Below are positions 25,316-33,049 of a DNA stretch of 64,000 nt, one piece after another. This stretch comes from JBPCOI01 sp051000395 (GTDB lineage Bacteria > Actinomycetota > Actinomycetes > Mycobacteriales > Jatrophihabitantaceae), in the NCBI GenBank assembly GCA_051000395.1, contig JBPCOI010000035.1, positions 6,826 through 70,825 on the forward strand. Reading direction: 5' to 3'. The number at the start of each line of letters is the position of its first letter. The stretch's first letter is position 1. A program made the position numbers and the translations under genes. Under the pieces are notes generated by a model. The model was given only the letters and a program-made list of their open reading frames with translations, was not told where the DNA came from and made no database searches.

Positions 25316-26014
25316 CTAGTCGGCGCGCTTGGTGGATCGCCCGGCGAGTCGGGCGACTACGTTCAACGCCAGGACGATGATGATCAGCGTGAGGGCGGTG
25401 CCCCACATGCGGTCCGGTGCGAAGTTGGCGACCGAGCCGGCGACCCGGTTGCCGTTGGCATCCAGGTGGTAGGCAGTTGTGCCGGTGGCCTGGTTGAGGT
25501 TGATGAACTGATCGTTGATCATCGTCGGTAGCGCGCCCTGGAATCCGCCGAACAGGTTCGAGTTCAGGTCACCGGCGTACCCGACGAGGATCAGCAGCGG
25601 AGCGGTCTCGCCGGCGACCCGGGCGATGCCGAGCACCACGCCGGTGATCAGCCCGCTCACGGCAGCCGGCAGAACGATCTTGACCACGGTCTTCCATTTC
25701 GGCACGCCCAGCGCGTACGCCGCCTCACGCAGCTCGTCGGGGACCAGCTCGAGCATCTCCTCGGTGGTACGCACGATCACCGGCACCATCAAGATGACCA
25801 GCGCGAGCGAGACCAGCCAGCCGGCCCGGGCGCCGTGGAAGGTCGAGACGAACAGCGCGTAGACGAACAGCGCGGCGACGATCGACGGGATACCGGTGAG
25901 GACGTCGACCATGAACGTGCTCAGCCGGGCGAACGGACCGCGCCCGTACTCAACGAGGTAGATGCCGACCCCGACCGCGATCGGCACCGAGATCACGGTG
26001 CAGAGGGCAACCAG
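25316..26014 (-). pseudogene. pstA: Phosphate ABC transporter permease PstA, 5' end lost
   Basis: About 233 codons of the PstA C-terminal part remain, with the permease loop region EELREAAYALGVPKWKT-like (seen as DELREAAYALGVPK) and several membrane helices. Homology starts abruptly at LVALCTVISVPIAV; PstA proteins normally have about 70-100 more residues ahead with the first helices. At 26015 the sequence changes to an IS3-family relic on the other strand. No start codon or ribosome binding site suited to a new start is evident, so the permease is likely inactive. pstC and pstS, usually upstream, are absent here. Confidence 0.85.
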
Positions 26015-26642
26015 GTTTACTCGTGGGACATCGAGCGCCACGAGGCGCTTTTGAATCGGGCGGTGGTGAAAGGACACCGCCCTCGGCTCGTCGCAGCGAG
26101 CCGGGTGAAGCTGAGGGCAGTCTGACCCGGGAGACGCCGGGGAGGGCGGTGAGCAGCCCTGACAACGACGAGACAGGCCAGCACTGCCAGATGGTCTGGG
26201 CTCGGCTAGCGAGACGAAGAGGCGTACGTGAGGAACCAACGGCTGAACGCCCCTCAAGACGTGACCACCAGCTCGAACCTGGTGGATCTGGGCTGGGTAG
26301 CAGCGCGCACTCGGACGCCGACGTTGGGGTCTGGGGAACTTTTGGGCCGGTTGATGTCGCCGGTCGGGAGGCCACGGTGAAGGTCTGCGGCGTAACCGTG
26401 GCGATGCTGCAGGGGCATAGTTGGGCGCCGATCTCGTCGACCGATTCAGAAGTGAACGTGGGAACCACCCTGGTCGTCCCCAAGCCGGGCGGCAGCCAGC
26501 CGTTCGGCGGGAAGGTCCGTCGTCGATTGATGCGATCAGGGTGGGGCGGAGGACTCGTAGTAGTCCGAGGCCGGGAAAGCCGGTCACATGGCGAAGGGGT
26601 CCAGCGTGATCGCAGTACGCGAGCAGCGAGGGGAGATCACCG

Positions 26643-28097
26643 GTGAATACCGGTGTGTCGTGGCCGGATCTGGTTTCAGCGACGCCGCGGGTACTTTCGA
26701 TGCAGACCAAGCTGCACCAATGGGCGAAGGCTGATTCTGGTCGTCGCTTCGATGATGTGTTCAACCTGGTCTACGACCCGGCGTTCCTCGTGGTTGCGTG
26801 GAGCCGGGTGCGGAGCAACAAGGGTGCACGGACGGCTGGTGTCGACGGGATCGCTCCGCGTGACGTCGATGCCGAGACGGTGCGCGGCATGCTGGTCGAC
26901 CTTCGCGAAGATCTGAAGGGCCACCGGTTTGTCCCGCAGATGGTGCGGGAGAAGACGATTCCCAAGGCGTCGGGCAAGATCCGGCGGTTAGGGATCGCCA
27001 CGACCCGGGACCGGATCGTGCAGGCCGCGTTGAAGCTGGTGCTCGAGCCGATTTTTGAGGCGGACTTCAAGCCGTGTTCCTACGGCTTCCGCCCCAAACG
27101 CCGGGCGCAGGACGCGATCGCCGAGATCCACTACCTGGCCACACCCACCCGGAATTACCAGTGGGTGTTCGAGGCAGATATCGCGGCGTGTTTCGATGAG
27201 ATCTCACACTCGGCCCTGATGGATCGGGTGCGGGACCGGATCGCAGACAAACGGGTCCTGAATTTGGCGAAGGCGTTTCTACGGGCGGGCATCCTCACCG
27301 AGGACGGCCACGCCCGGCAGACGATCACCGGCACTCCGCAGGGCGGGATACTTTCCCCGCTAATGGCTAACATCGCCCTGTCTGTTCTGGACGAGCACTT
27401 CACCGCGAAGTGGGCGGCGCTCGGCCCGGACTGGAAACGCGTCCGGCACCGCCGTTCCGGCGGCCCCACCATGAAAATCATCAGATACGCCGATGACTTC
27501 GTGGTGATGGTCAACGGCACGCGGGACCATGTCGATGCGCTGTGGGACGAGGTTGCCGAGGTCCTGGCGCCGATGGGCTTGCGCCTGTCGGTGGCTAAGA
27601 CCAAGGTCTGCCATGTTGACGAGGGGTTCGACTTTCTCGGCTGGCACATCCAGCGCCGCCGTTGGAGCGGTCGGACCGGCAAGCAGGCGGTCTACACCTA
27701 CCCATCGAAGAAGGCTCTGACTTCGGTGATGGCCACGGTGCGGTCCCTGACTCGCCGAGCACAGCATCGAACGTTCGCGGACCTGCTGCGCCGGATCAAT
27801 CCGGTGCTGCGGGGCTGGTGCAACTACTTCCGTCACGGGGTGTCGTCTCGGACTTTCAGCTACCTCGACCATTTTGCCTTCTGGCGGGTGTTCGGATGGC
27901 TGGCCAAGCGGCACCTCGGGCTGAACAAGCACACCCTGGTCCGTCGCTTCCTGCCCGGTTGGGTAGTGCGCGACGGCGACGTCGAGATGTTCCGGCCGCA
28001 GAAGGTCGCCATCGTGCGATACCGCTACCGCGGCTCGCGCATCCCGACACCATGGTCGAACGTGTCGACACCAGCATCACCAGTCCTGACGGCGTGA
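26643..28097 (+). CDS. ltrA: Group II intron reverse transcriptase/maturase
   Basis: A 484-residue RT. The palm motif YADD lies in IIRYADDFVVMV at about residue 280; other RT blocks are GIATTRDRIVQAA, YGFRPKRRAQDAI, GTPQGGILSPLMANI and FLGWHIQRR. The thumb/maturase X domain follows with WCNYFRHG and the C-terminal WVVRDGD. There is no HNH endonuclease domain, so it would insert without second-strand cleavage of its own. The GTG start has GAGGGGAG upstream. No frameshift is visible, so the intron may still be active. Confidence 0.95.
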   Translation: MNTGVSWPDLVSATPRVLSMQTKLHQWAKADSGRRFDDVFNLVYDPAFLVVAWSRVRSNKGARTAGVDGIAPRDVDAETVRGMLVDLREDLKGHRFVPQMVREKTIPKASGKIRRLGIATTRDRIVQAALKLVLEPIFEADFKPCSYGFRPKRRAQDAIAEIHYLATPTRNYQWVFEADIAACFDEISHSALMDRVRDRIADKRVLNLAKAFLRAGILTEDGHARQTITGTPQGGILSPLMANIALSVLDEHFTAKWAALGPDWKRVRHRRSGGPTMKIIRYADDFVVMVNGTRDHVDALWDEVAEVLAPMGLRLSVAKTKVCHVDEGFDFLGWHIQRRRWSGRTGKQAVYTYPSKKALTSVMATVRSLTRRAQHRTFADLLRRINPVLRGWCNYFRHGVSSRTFSYLDHFAFWRVFGWLAKRHLGLNKHTLVRRFLPGWVVRDGDVEMFRPQKVAIVRYRYRGSRIPTPWSNVSTPASPVLTA

Positions 28098-28106
28098 TCA
28101 CGTGGA

Positions 28107-28140
28107 GAGCCGGATGCGGTGGAAGTCGCTTGTCCGGTTC
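28107..28140 (+). other. Group II intron domain V
   Basis: A 34-base hairpin: GAGCCGGATGCGGTGGAAGT then CGCTTGTCCGGTTC. The stem GAGCCGGA/TGTCCGGTTC, the catalytic AGC-type triad on the 5' side and the GAAA-like tetraloop (GGAA) fit the catalytic core of group II introns. It starts ten bases after the RT stop. Confidence 0.9.
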
Positions 28141-28205
28141 GGGAGGCGGGTCGCAGAAACGGACCGGTCGAAAGACTGGCACCGCGCTGCGGCCCGACCT
28201 CACAC

Positions 28206-28812
28206 CAAGCTGCGTGGCCCGGTCAAGTGGACCTACTACTACCTCTACGTGATCCTCGACATCTACTCCCGCTACGTCGTCGGTTGGATGGTCGCCAGCC
28301 GTGAGTCCGGGCCGCTGGCCGAGGTCCTGATCCGCCAGACCTGCGCCAAGCAGGGCATCGGTCGCCACCAGCTGACGCTGCACGCTGACCGCGGCTCCTC
28401 GATGACCTCCAAACCGGTCGCGTTCCTGCTCGCCGACCTCGGCGTCACCCAGTCCCACTCCCGACCGCACGTCTCGGACGACAACCCGTTCAGCGAGGCC
28501 CAGTTCAAGACCCTGAAATACCGGCCGGACTTCCCCGGCCGGTTCACCTGCATCGAGGCCGCCCGGGCACACTGCCAACGATTTTTCGCCTGGTACAACG
28601 ACGAGCACCGCCACAGCGGCCTGGGCCTGCACGTTCCCGCCGACGTCCACTACGGCACCGCCGACGCAGTCCGCGACAAGCGAGCTGGCGTGCTCACCAC
28701 AGCGTTCGCGGCCCACCCCGAACGGTTCGTCCGCAAGCCACCCGAGCCGCCAGCGTTGCCGACCGGCTCCTGGATCAACCCACCCGACGAGAGCGAGAAG
28801 ACCACTCAATAA
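28206..28812 (+). pseudogene. IS3-family transposase, C-terminal part (rve domain)
   Basis: About 201 codons of the transposase core. Seen are LDIYSRYVVGWM, the second catalytic Asp in LHADRGSS and the catalytic Glu in DNPFSEAQFKTLK; the first Asp lies before the intron in SWDI. The tail (FAAHPERFVRKPPEPP) is normal for this group. The N-terminal DNA-binding half is lost and the frame is split by the intron, so no transposase can be made from this copy. Confidence 0.88.
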
Positions 28813-28890
28813 TTCCTGCTCGACGGTGCCTCATTCAGGTTGACAGATTCCCCCGACGCAGGTCGACGAGGTAGTGAAGGAGGAGCGCTG

Positions 28891-28995
28891 ATGTTGTTCT
28901 TGGGTGATGACTAGGCCGAGGATCATCACGACATCGAGATCGTGGACGACCAAGGCCGTCGGTTGGCAAAACGCCGGCTGCCGCCTCTCCAATGA
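28891..28995 (+). pseudogene. IS110-type transposase N-terminal relic
   Basis: A 35-codon frame begins after a strong ribosome binding site (GGAGGAG). It reads MLFLGDD, a TAG stop, then AEDHHDIEIVDDQGRRLAKR. IS110 transposases start with G-DWAEDHHD, so the amber codon replaces the usual Trp (TGG to TAG). Homology ends about 30 residues on. It is a dead fragment. The following 200 bases (28996-29194) hold nothing I recognise. Confidence 0.7.
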
Positions 28996-29194
28996 TCTTG
29001 ATTCGTGCCCCCCGCGTGCCCCATCGGGCGGCAAAGTACGCGCACTCACGGTCAATAGCGGGCATTTCGGACCGCGTTGGAGACTCCGCCCGAGCGAGAA
29101 AATACGGCGACCGTCACCATCACAAAGGAATGGCACCACCCGGTCGGCATACCCAGAGGTCCCGTATTTAGGGGGCCCTAGTACTAGGAACGCG

Positions 29195-29229
29195 AATCGG
29201 TCAGGGCCAAAAGTTGGCCCCGACCGATT
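29195..29229. terminator. Hairpin terminator between tRNA-Tyr and the IS relics
   Basis: AATCGGTC-a-GGGCCAA-aag-TTGGCCC-c-GACCGATT forms a long stem with one mismatch and ends in TTTT on the plus strand. It lies four bases beyond the 3' end of tRNA-Tyr on the minus strand and could stop transcripts from either side. Confidence 0.75.
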
Positions 29230-29232
29230 TTG

Positions 29233-29314
29233 TGGCGGGTGTTGGGTTTGAACCAACGTAGGCTGAGCCGGCGGTTTTACAGACCGCTCCCTTTGACCAC
29301 TCGGGCAACCCGCC
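29233..29314 (-). tRNA. tRNA-Tyr (GTA)
   Basis: An 82-base class II tRNA. Acceptor is GGCGGGT/ACCCGCC, the anticodon loop is CTGTAAA (anticodon GTA), a long variable arm is present and the T-arm reads GGTTCAAACCC. CCA is not encoded. It is the first intact host gene after the mobile-element scar. Confidence 0.95.
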
Positions 29315-29431
29315 GTGCGGCCGGATCACTCCGGCAACGGCTCGTCAGCCTACCGGACGTCCGGACGGCGCCGCCGCGGCGCTCGGCTACGGTCTAGAGC
29401 GCCGCACATCTATTCCCAGGAGGTGGTCCCG

Positions 29432-29923
29432 ATGGCCGACCCGTCGTTCGACGTCGTCAGCAAGATCGACCGGCAGGAGGTCGACAACGCGCTCAACCAG
29501 GCCGCCAAGGAGCTGTCGCAGCGCTTCGACTTCCGCGGCACCAACGCCTCGGTGGAATGGTCCGGCGAGCTGGGCGTCGCCGTGAAGGCCGACACCGAGG
29601 AGCGCGCGAAGGCAGCCCTGGACGTGTTCAAGGAGAAGCTGGTCAAGCGCTCCATCTCGCTCAAGGCCCTCGACGCGGGTGAGGCGAAGGCCTCCGGCAA
29701 GCAGTACGTGATCGCCTCGACGATGAAGCAGGGCATCGACCAGGACACCGCGAAGAAGATCACCAAACTCATCCGCGACGACGGCCCCAAGGGCGTGCAG
29801 GCGCAGATCCAGGGCGACCAGCTGCGGGTCTCGGGCAAGAAGAAGGACCAGCTCCAGGACGTCATCGCGTTGCTCAAGGGCGCCGATCTCGGCGTGGCAC
29901 TCCAGTTCACCAACTACCGATGA
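29432..29923 (+). CDS. YajQ family cyclic di-GMP-binding protein (UPF0234)
   Basis: A 163-residue YajQ protein. It starts MADPSFDVVSKIDRQEVDNA after CAGGAGG and contains the two ferredoxin-like halves (QRFDFRGTNASVEW near residue 30; KLIRDDGPKGVQAQIQGDQL near residue 110). Members bind nucleic acid or cyclic di-GMP. The ribosome binding site fixes the start. It is followed after 40 bases by rmlA. Confidence 0.95.
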   Translation: MADPSFDVVSKIDRQEVDNALNQAAKELSQRFDFRGTNASVEWSGELGVAVKADTEERAKAALDVFKEKLVKRSISLKALDAGEAKASGKQYVIASTMKQGIDQDTAKKITKLIRDDGPKGVQAQIQGDQLRVSGKKKDQLQDVIALLKGADLGVALQFTNYR

Positions 29924-29963
29924 AGCACGCCTCGGACTCGCGCGCCACGTCGACCGGGTACCG

Positions 29964-30839
29964 ATGAAGGGCGTCATCCTCGCGGGAGGCGCCGGGACGC
30001 GGCTGCACCCGATCACCCGCGCGGTGAGTAAGCAGCTGCTGCCGGTCGACGACAAGCCGATGATCTACTATCCGCTGTCCACCCTGATGCTCGCGGGCAT
30101 CCGCGAGATCCTCATCATCACGACGCCGCACGAGCAGGACCAGTTCGTCCGGCTGCTCGGCGACGGTGGCGAGTACGGGCTGAACCTCGACTACGCCGTG
30201 CAGCCGGAGCCGAACGGGCTCGCCGAGGCCTTCCGCATCGGTGCCGCGCACATCGGCGCGGACACCTCGGCGCTCGTGCTGGGCGACAACATCTTCTACG
30301 GGCACGGCCTCGGCGGCCAACTCGGTGCCGCGGCTGGGCTGCAGACCGGATGCGTGCTGTTCGGCTACCAGGTCCGCGACCCCGAGCGTTACGGGGTGGC
30401 GCTGGCCGACCAAGACGGACGGCTGATCAGTATCGAGGAGAAACCCACCACACCGAAGTCCGACGTCGCCGTCACGGGACTGTACTTCTACGACAACGAC
30501 GTCGTGGAGATCGCGCGCGGCCTGCGCCCGTCGGCGCGGGGCGAGCTGGAGATCACCGACCTCAACAACGTCTACGTCGAACGGGGTACGGCCCGGCTGG
30601 TCGACCTGGGACGCGGCACGGCGTGGCTGGACACCGGCACCCACGACTCGCTGCTCGAGGCCGGGCAGTTCGTCCAGGTGCTCGAGCACCGGCAGGGGGT
30701 GCGCATCGCCTGCATCGAGGAGATCGCGCTGCGGCAGGGGTTCATCGACGCGGAGCAGGCCTACCGGCTCGGTGCGGCGCTGGCCAAATCCGGTTACGGC
30801 GAGTACGTGATGGACGTCGCCCGGTCGATGCGGGCCTGA
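29964..30839 (+). CDS. rfbA: Glucose-1-phosphate thymidylyltransferase
   Basis: A 291-residue RmlA/RfbA enzyme, which makes dTDP-glucose, the first step to dTDP-rhamnose for cell-wall linkage or other sugars. The nucleotide-binding motif GGAGTRLHPIT lies at residues 8-18. VLGDNIFYGHGL, ISIEEKPTTPKSDVAVTGLY and LDTGTHDSLLEA are typical of RmlA. Full length. No other rml genes are nearby. Confidence 0.96.
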   Translation: MKGVILAGGAGTRLHPITRAVSKQLLPVDDKPMIYYPLSTLMLAGIREILIITTPHEQDQFVRLLGDGGEYGLNLDYAVQPEPNGLAEAFRIGAAHIGADTSALVLGDNIFYGHGLGGQLGAAAGLQTGCVLFGYQVRDPERYGVALADQDGRLISIEEKPTTPKSDVAVTGLYFYDNDVVEIARGLRPSARGELEITDLNNVYVERGTARLVDLGRGTAWLDTGTHDSLLEAGQFVQVLEHRQGVRIACIEEIALRQGFIDAEQAYRLGAALAKSGYGEYVMDVARSMRA

Positions 30840-30842
30840 CCC

Positions 30843-31709
30843 TCAGCGGTAGTAACGGGGATCGGTCTTTGCCATCGTCTGCAGGCGGGCGATGCGCTGC
30901 TCCATCGGCGGATGCGTCGAGAACAGCGTGCGCACACCGGCACCGCGAAACGGGTTGGCGATCATCATGTGGCTCGTCGTCTGCAGCGTCGGCGTGGGCG
31001 CAAGCGGCCGAGCGGCCACGCCGACCTCGAGCTTGCGCAACGCGGACGCGAGCGCCAGCGGGTCGTTCGACAGCTCGGCGCCGGACTCGTCGGCCTGGTA
31101 CTCGCGCGAGCGGCTGATCGCGAGCTGGATGAGTCCCGCCGCGAGCGGTGCGAGCAAGAGCATGAGCAGCGCGCCGAGCGGGTTGCGGTCCCGGTCGCGG
31201 CCACCCCCGAAGAACAGCGCGAACTGCGCGATGAACGTGATGCAGGCGGCCAGGCAGCCGGCGACGGAGGACAGCAGGATGTCGCGGTTGTAGACGTGGC
31301 TGAGTTCGTGGCCGAGCACGGCACGAAGCTCTCGCTCGTCGAGTATCGCCAGGATGCCTTCCGTGGCGCACACCGCGGCGTGGCGCGGGCTGCGCCCTGT
31401 CGCGAAGGCGTTGGGCTGCGACGTGGGCGATACGTACAGCCGCGGCATGGGCTGACGGGCGCTGGTGGCAAGCTCACGGACGATCCGGTACATCGCCGGC
31501 TGCTGCGCCTCGCTGACCGGACGCGCCCGCATGGACGAGAGCGCGATGCGATCGGAGTTGAAGTAGCTGAAGCCGTTCACGGCGATCGCGATGAGCAGCC
31601 CGACGATCAGGCCGTTGCGCCCGGCGATCGCGCCACCGCCGACGACGAGGATCGCACCGAGGACGCCGAACAGCACCGCAGTCTTCAGGCCGTTGCGTAC
31701 TCCGTGCAC
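30843..31709 (-). CDS. htpX: M48 family zinc protease HtpX
   Basis: A 288-residue membrane protease for quality control of membrane proteins. The start is GTG 31709 (MHGVRNGLKTAVLFG). Two hydrophobic helices lie at residues 10-50, the zinc motif HELSH is at about 140, two more helices follow, and the third ligand Glu is in SREYQADESG. It is convergent with rfbA and divergent from the carbonic anhydrase gene with 75 bases between. Confidence 0.95.
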   Translation of the reverse strand: MHGVRNGLKTAVLFGVLGAILVVGGGAIAGRNGLIVGLLIAIAVNGFSYFNSDRIALSSMRARPVSEAQQPAMYRIVRELATSARQPMPRLYVSPTSQPNAFATGRSPRHAAVCATEGILAILDERELRAVLGHELSHVYNRDILLSSVAGCLAACITFIAQFALFFGGGRDRDRNPLGALLMLLLAPLAAGLIQLAISRSREYQADESGAELSNDPLALASALRKLEVGVAARPLAPTPTLQTTSHMMIANPFRGAGVRTLFSTHPPMEQRIARLQTMAKTDPRYYR

Positions 31710-31784
31710 GCCCGTCCAACGAACGGGCACCCGCGTCGTGTTCCCGCCCGACGCGCGAACGCAGGCATCTGATTGACTGCCAGC

Positions 31785-32273
31785 ATGTCGGCGATCGACC
31801 ACCTCATCCACGCCAACGAGAACTACGCCGCGTCCTTCCCGGGCCCGCGGCCGCAGCGGCCGAAGCTGCGGATGACGGTGATCGAATGCATGGACTCGCG
31901 CCTGGACACCTTCGGCGCGCTCGGCCTGCAGGTCGGGGACGCGCACATCATCCGCAACGCAGGCGGCCTGATCACCGATGACGTCCTGCGCTCGTTGGCC
32001 ATCAGTCAGCGCGCGCTGGGCACCCGCGAGGTCGTGATCCTGCACCACACCGACTGCGGTATGCACGGTTTCGACGACGCCGCCTTTCGCTCGGCGCTCG
32101 CCGGCGAATCCGGCGTCGAACCCGGCTGGGACGTCCCGGGATTCACCGACGTCGAGGCGCAGGTGCGCGAGTCGCTCGTCCTGGTCCGGGAGTGCGCCTG
32201 GCTGCCGCATCGCGAGGAGGTGCGCGGCTTCGTGTTCGACGTGGCGACGGCGCGGATCGAGGAAGTCAGCTGA
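31785..32273 (+). CDS. Beta-class carbonic anhydrase
   Basis: A 162-residue zinc enzyme converting carbon dioxide and bicarbonate. The first ligand Cys and the Asp-Arg dyad are in CMDSRLD; the His and second Cys are in HHTDCGM. The ATG at 31785 gives MSAIDHLIHANENYA and the length of related mycobacterial enzymes; an in-frame TTG lies 12 bases earlier. Its stop lies 12 bases from the end of a convergent gene. Confidence 0.93.
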   Translation: MSAIDHLIHANENYAASFPGPRPQRPKLRMTVIECMDSRLDTFGALGLQVGDAHIIRNAGGLITDDVLRSLAISQRALGTREVVILHHTDCGMHGFDDAAFRSALAGESGVEPGWDVPGFTDVEAQVRESLVLVRECAWLPHREEVRGFVFDVATARIEEVS

Positions 32274-32285
32274 GCCGGGACGACC

Positions 32286-32705
32286 TCAGGCGGCCCACCG
32301 GAAGGACGTCATCAACGACTCCACCCGCCCGACGAGGTCGGCTCCCGCGTCCTCGGCGAGGCTGAACTCGGCCAGCAGCGCCAACTGCTCGTCCGGCGCC
32401 GGCAGCAGGTAACGCAGCGCGTCCCCGCAGCGCTCGACACAGTCACCGGCACAGGTGATCTCCCGGGCAACGGATCCGGGCCCGAGCGGCCGGCAGCTCG
32501 GCAGCTCGCCTGCGGGTCCGTCGAGCAGGCCGACCGTGAGCACGCCGCTGACGGGGCGGAAGCTGTCCTCGTCCAGCACGACGGTGCTGAGCACCGCGAG
32601 CAACGGAGCTCCGCCGATCTCGTCCGGCAGCCCGGATTGCTCGGGGGTGACGACGAGCCAGTCGCGGCAGTCCAGCTCGAACGCCGGCAGGACCAGATCT
32701 CTCAT
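32286..32705 (-). CDS. Uncharacterised protein (139 residues)
   Basis: I do not recognise the family. The protein is soluble and acidic, begins MRDLVLPAFELDCRDWLVV and has a cysteine cluster in the middle (ITCAGDCVERCGDALR) that could bind a metal or form disulfides. No signal peptide or membrane helix is seen. It is convergent with the carbonic anhydrase gene and transcribed away from korA. Coding is supported by codon bias and an AGGAGCTG ribosome binding site. Confidence 0.65.
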   Translation of the reverse strand: MRDLVLPAFELDCRDWLVVTPEQSGLPDEIGGAPLLAVLSTVVLDEDSFRPVSGVLTVGLLDGPAGELPSCRPLGPGSVAREITCAGDCVERCGDALRYLLPAPDEQLALLAEFSLAEDAGADLVGRVESLMTSFRWAA

Positions 32706-33049
32706 GACAGCTCCTCGTGACGACCAACCGCCCGGCGGGAAATGCTGTGGCAGTGGTACCCCTGCGCCTCTGCGGGCTCACTGATGCGCCTATTCCTGCA
32801 GTGCAAGCCCCACGAATGCGGACGTTCCGTCGGGTGGCCCACGCCGCTGGCGGCGCTGACCGTAACTGGCGGCTCGCGGGGTGCGGAAGGACGTCGCGCT
32901 GGCAGCTTGTGCCCGTCAACTACCGGACACTGAGTGAGGCAAGCCACGGGCGACGGGACGCCCGGAAACGTAGGATGAACAGGTCGCGGCCCTGCACGAG
33001 CCCGGTGTAGACCGCGGCCCCGATCCGATGCCGGGAGGACCCCACCCGC
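32706..33049. other. Intergenic region upstream of korA
   Basis: This 344-base stretch separates an unknown minus-strand gene from korA and should hold their promoters. A 63-codon plus-strand frame (32742-32933, MLWQWYPCASAGS...) has no clear ribosome binding site and no recognisable domain, so I do not call it a gene. The region just before korA has CGGGAGGACC, the probable ribosome binding site. No strong hairpin is seen. Confidence 0.4.

Larger units (their letters stand above)
26033..28205 (+). mobile_element. Group II intron with intron-encoded reverse transcriptase
   Basis: A self-splicing retroelement of about 2.17 kb. The 5' part (26033-26642) shows stem-loops expected of domain I, such as AGCGCC-ACGA-GGCGCT and GGGCGGTG...CACCGCCC. 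The RT gene fills domain IV. Domain V lies at 28107-28140 and domain VI follows, with a bulged A at about 28197, eight bases before the proposed end. The 5' end at 26033 (GAGCG) is set by where the transposase frame breaks; it differs from the GTGYG consensus in one base. Junctions may be off by a few bases. Confidence 0.85.
26015..28812 (+). mobile_element. IS3-family element relic, split by a group II intron
   Basis: The relic has two parts. Six codons at 26015-26032 read VYSWDI, and after the intron the frame resumes TKLRGPVKW at about 28206; joined they restore the conserved VxSWDITKLRGPVKW region of IS3-type transposases. Everything upstream of these six codons (left end and N-terminal half) is missing and pstA follows directly. 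The right end probably lies between 28812 and 28860, but I cannot see its inverted repeat because the left one is lost. Confidence 0.75.

Noticed and set aside
28102..28230. GTG at 28102 as the start of the transposase
   Set aside because: Codons from 28102 to about 28205 are intron domain V and VI sequence; transposase homology begins only at TKLRGP.
28891..29314. Integration of a genomic island at tRNA-Tyr
   Set aside because: No integrase gene and no second copy of the tRNA 3' end was seen. The mobile sequences are IS and intron relics that happen to lie downstream of the tRNA.
32742..32933. 63-codon frame upstream of korA
   Set aside because: No convincing ribosome binding site, no recognisable domain and composition like the surrounding intergenic DNA.
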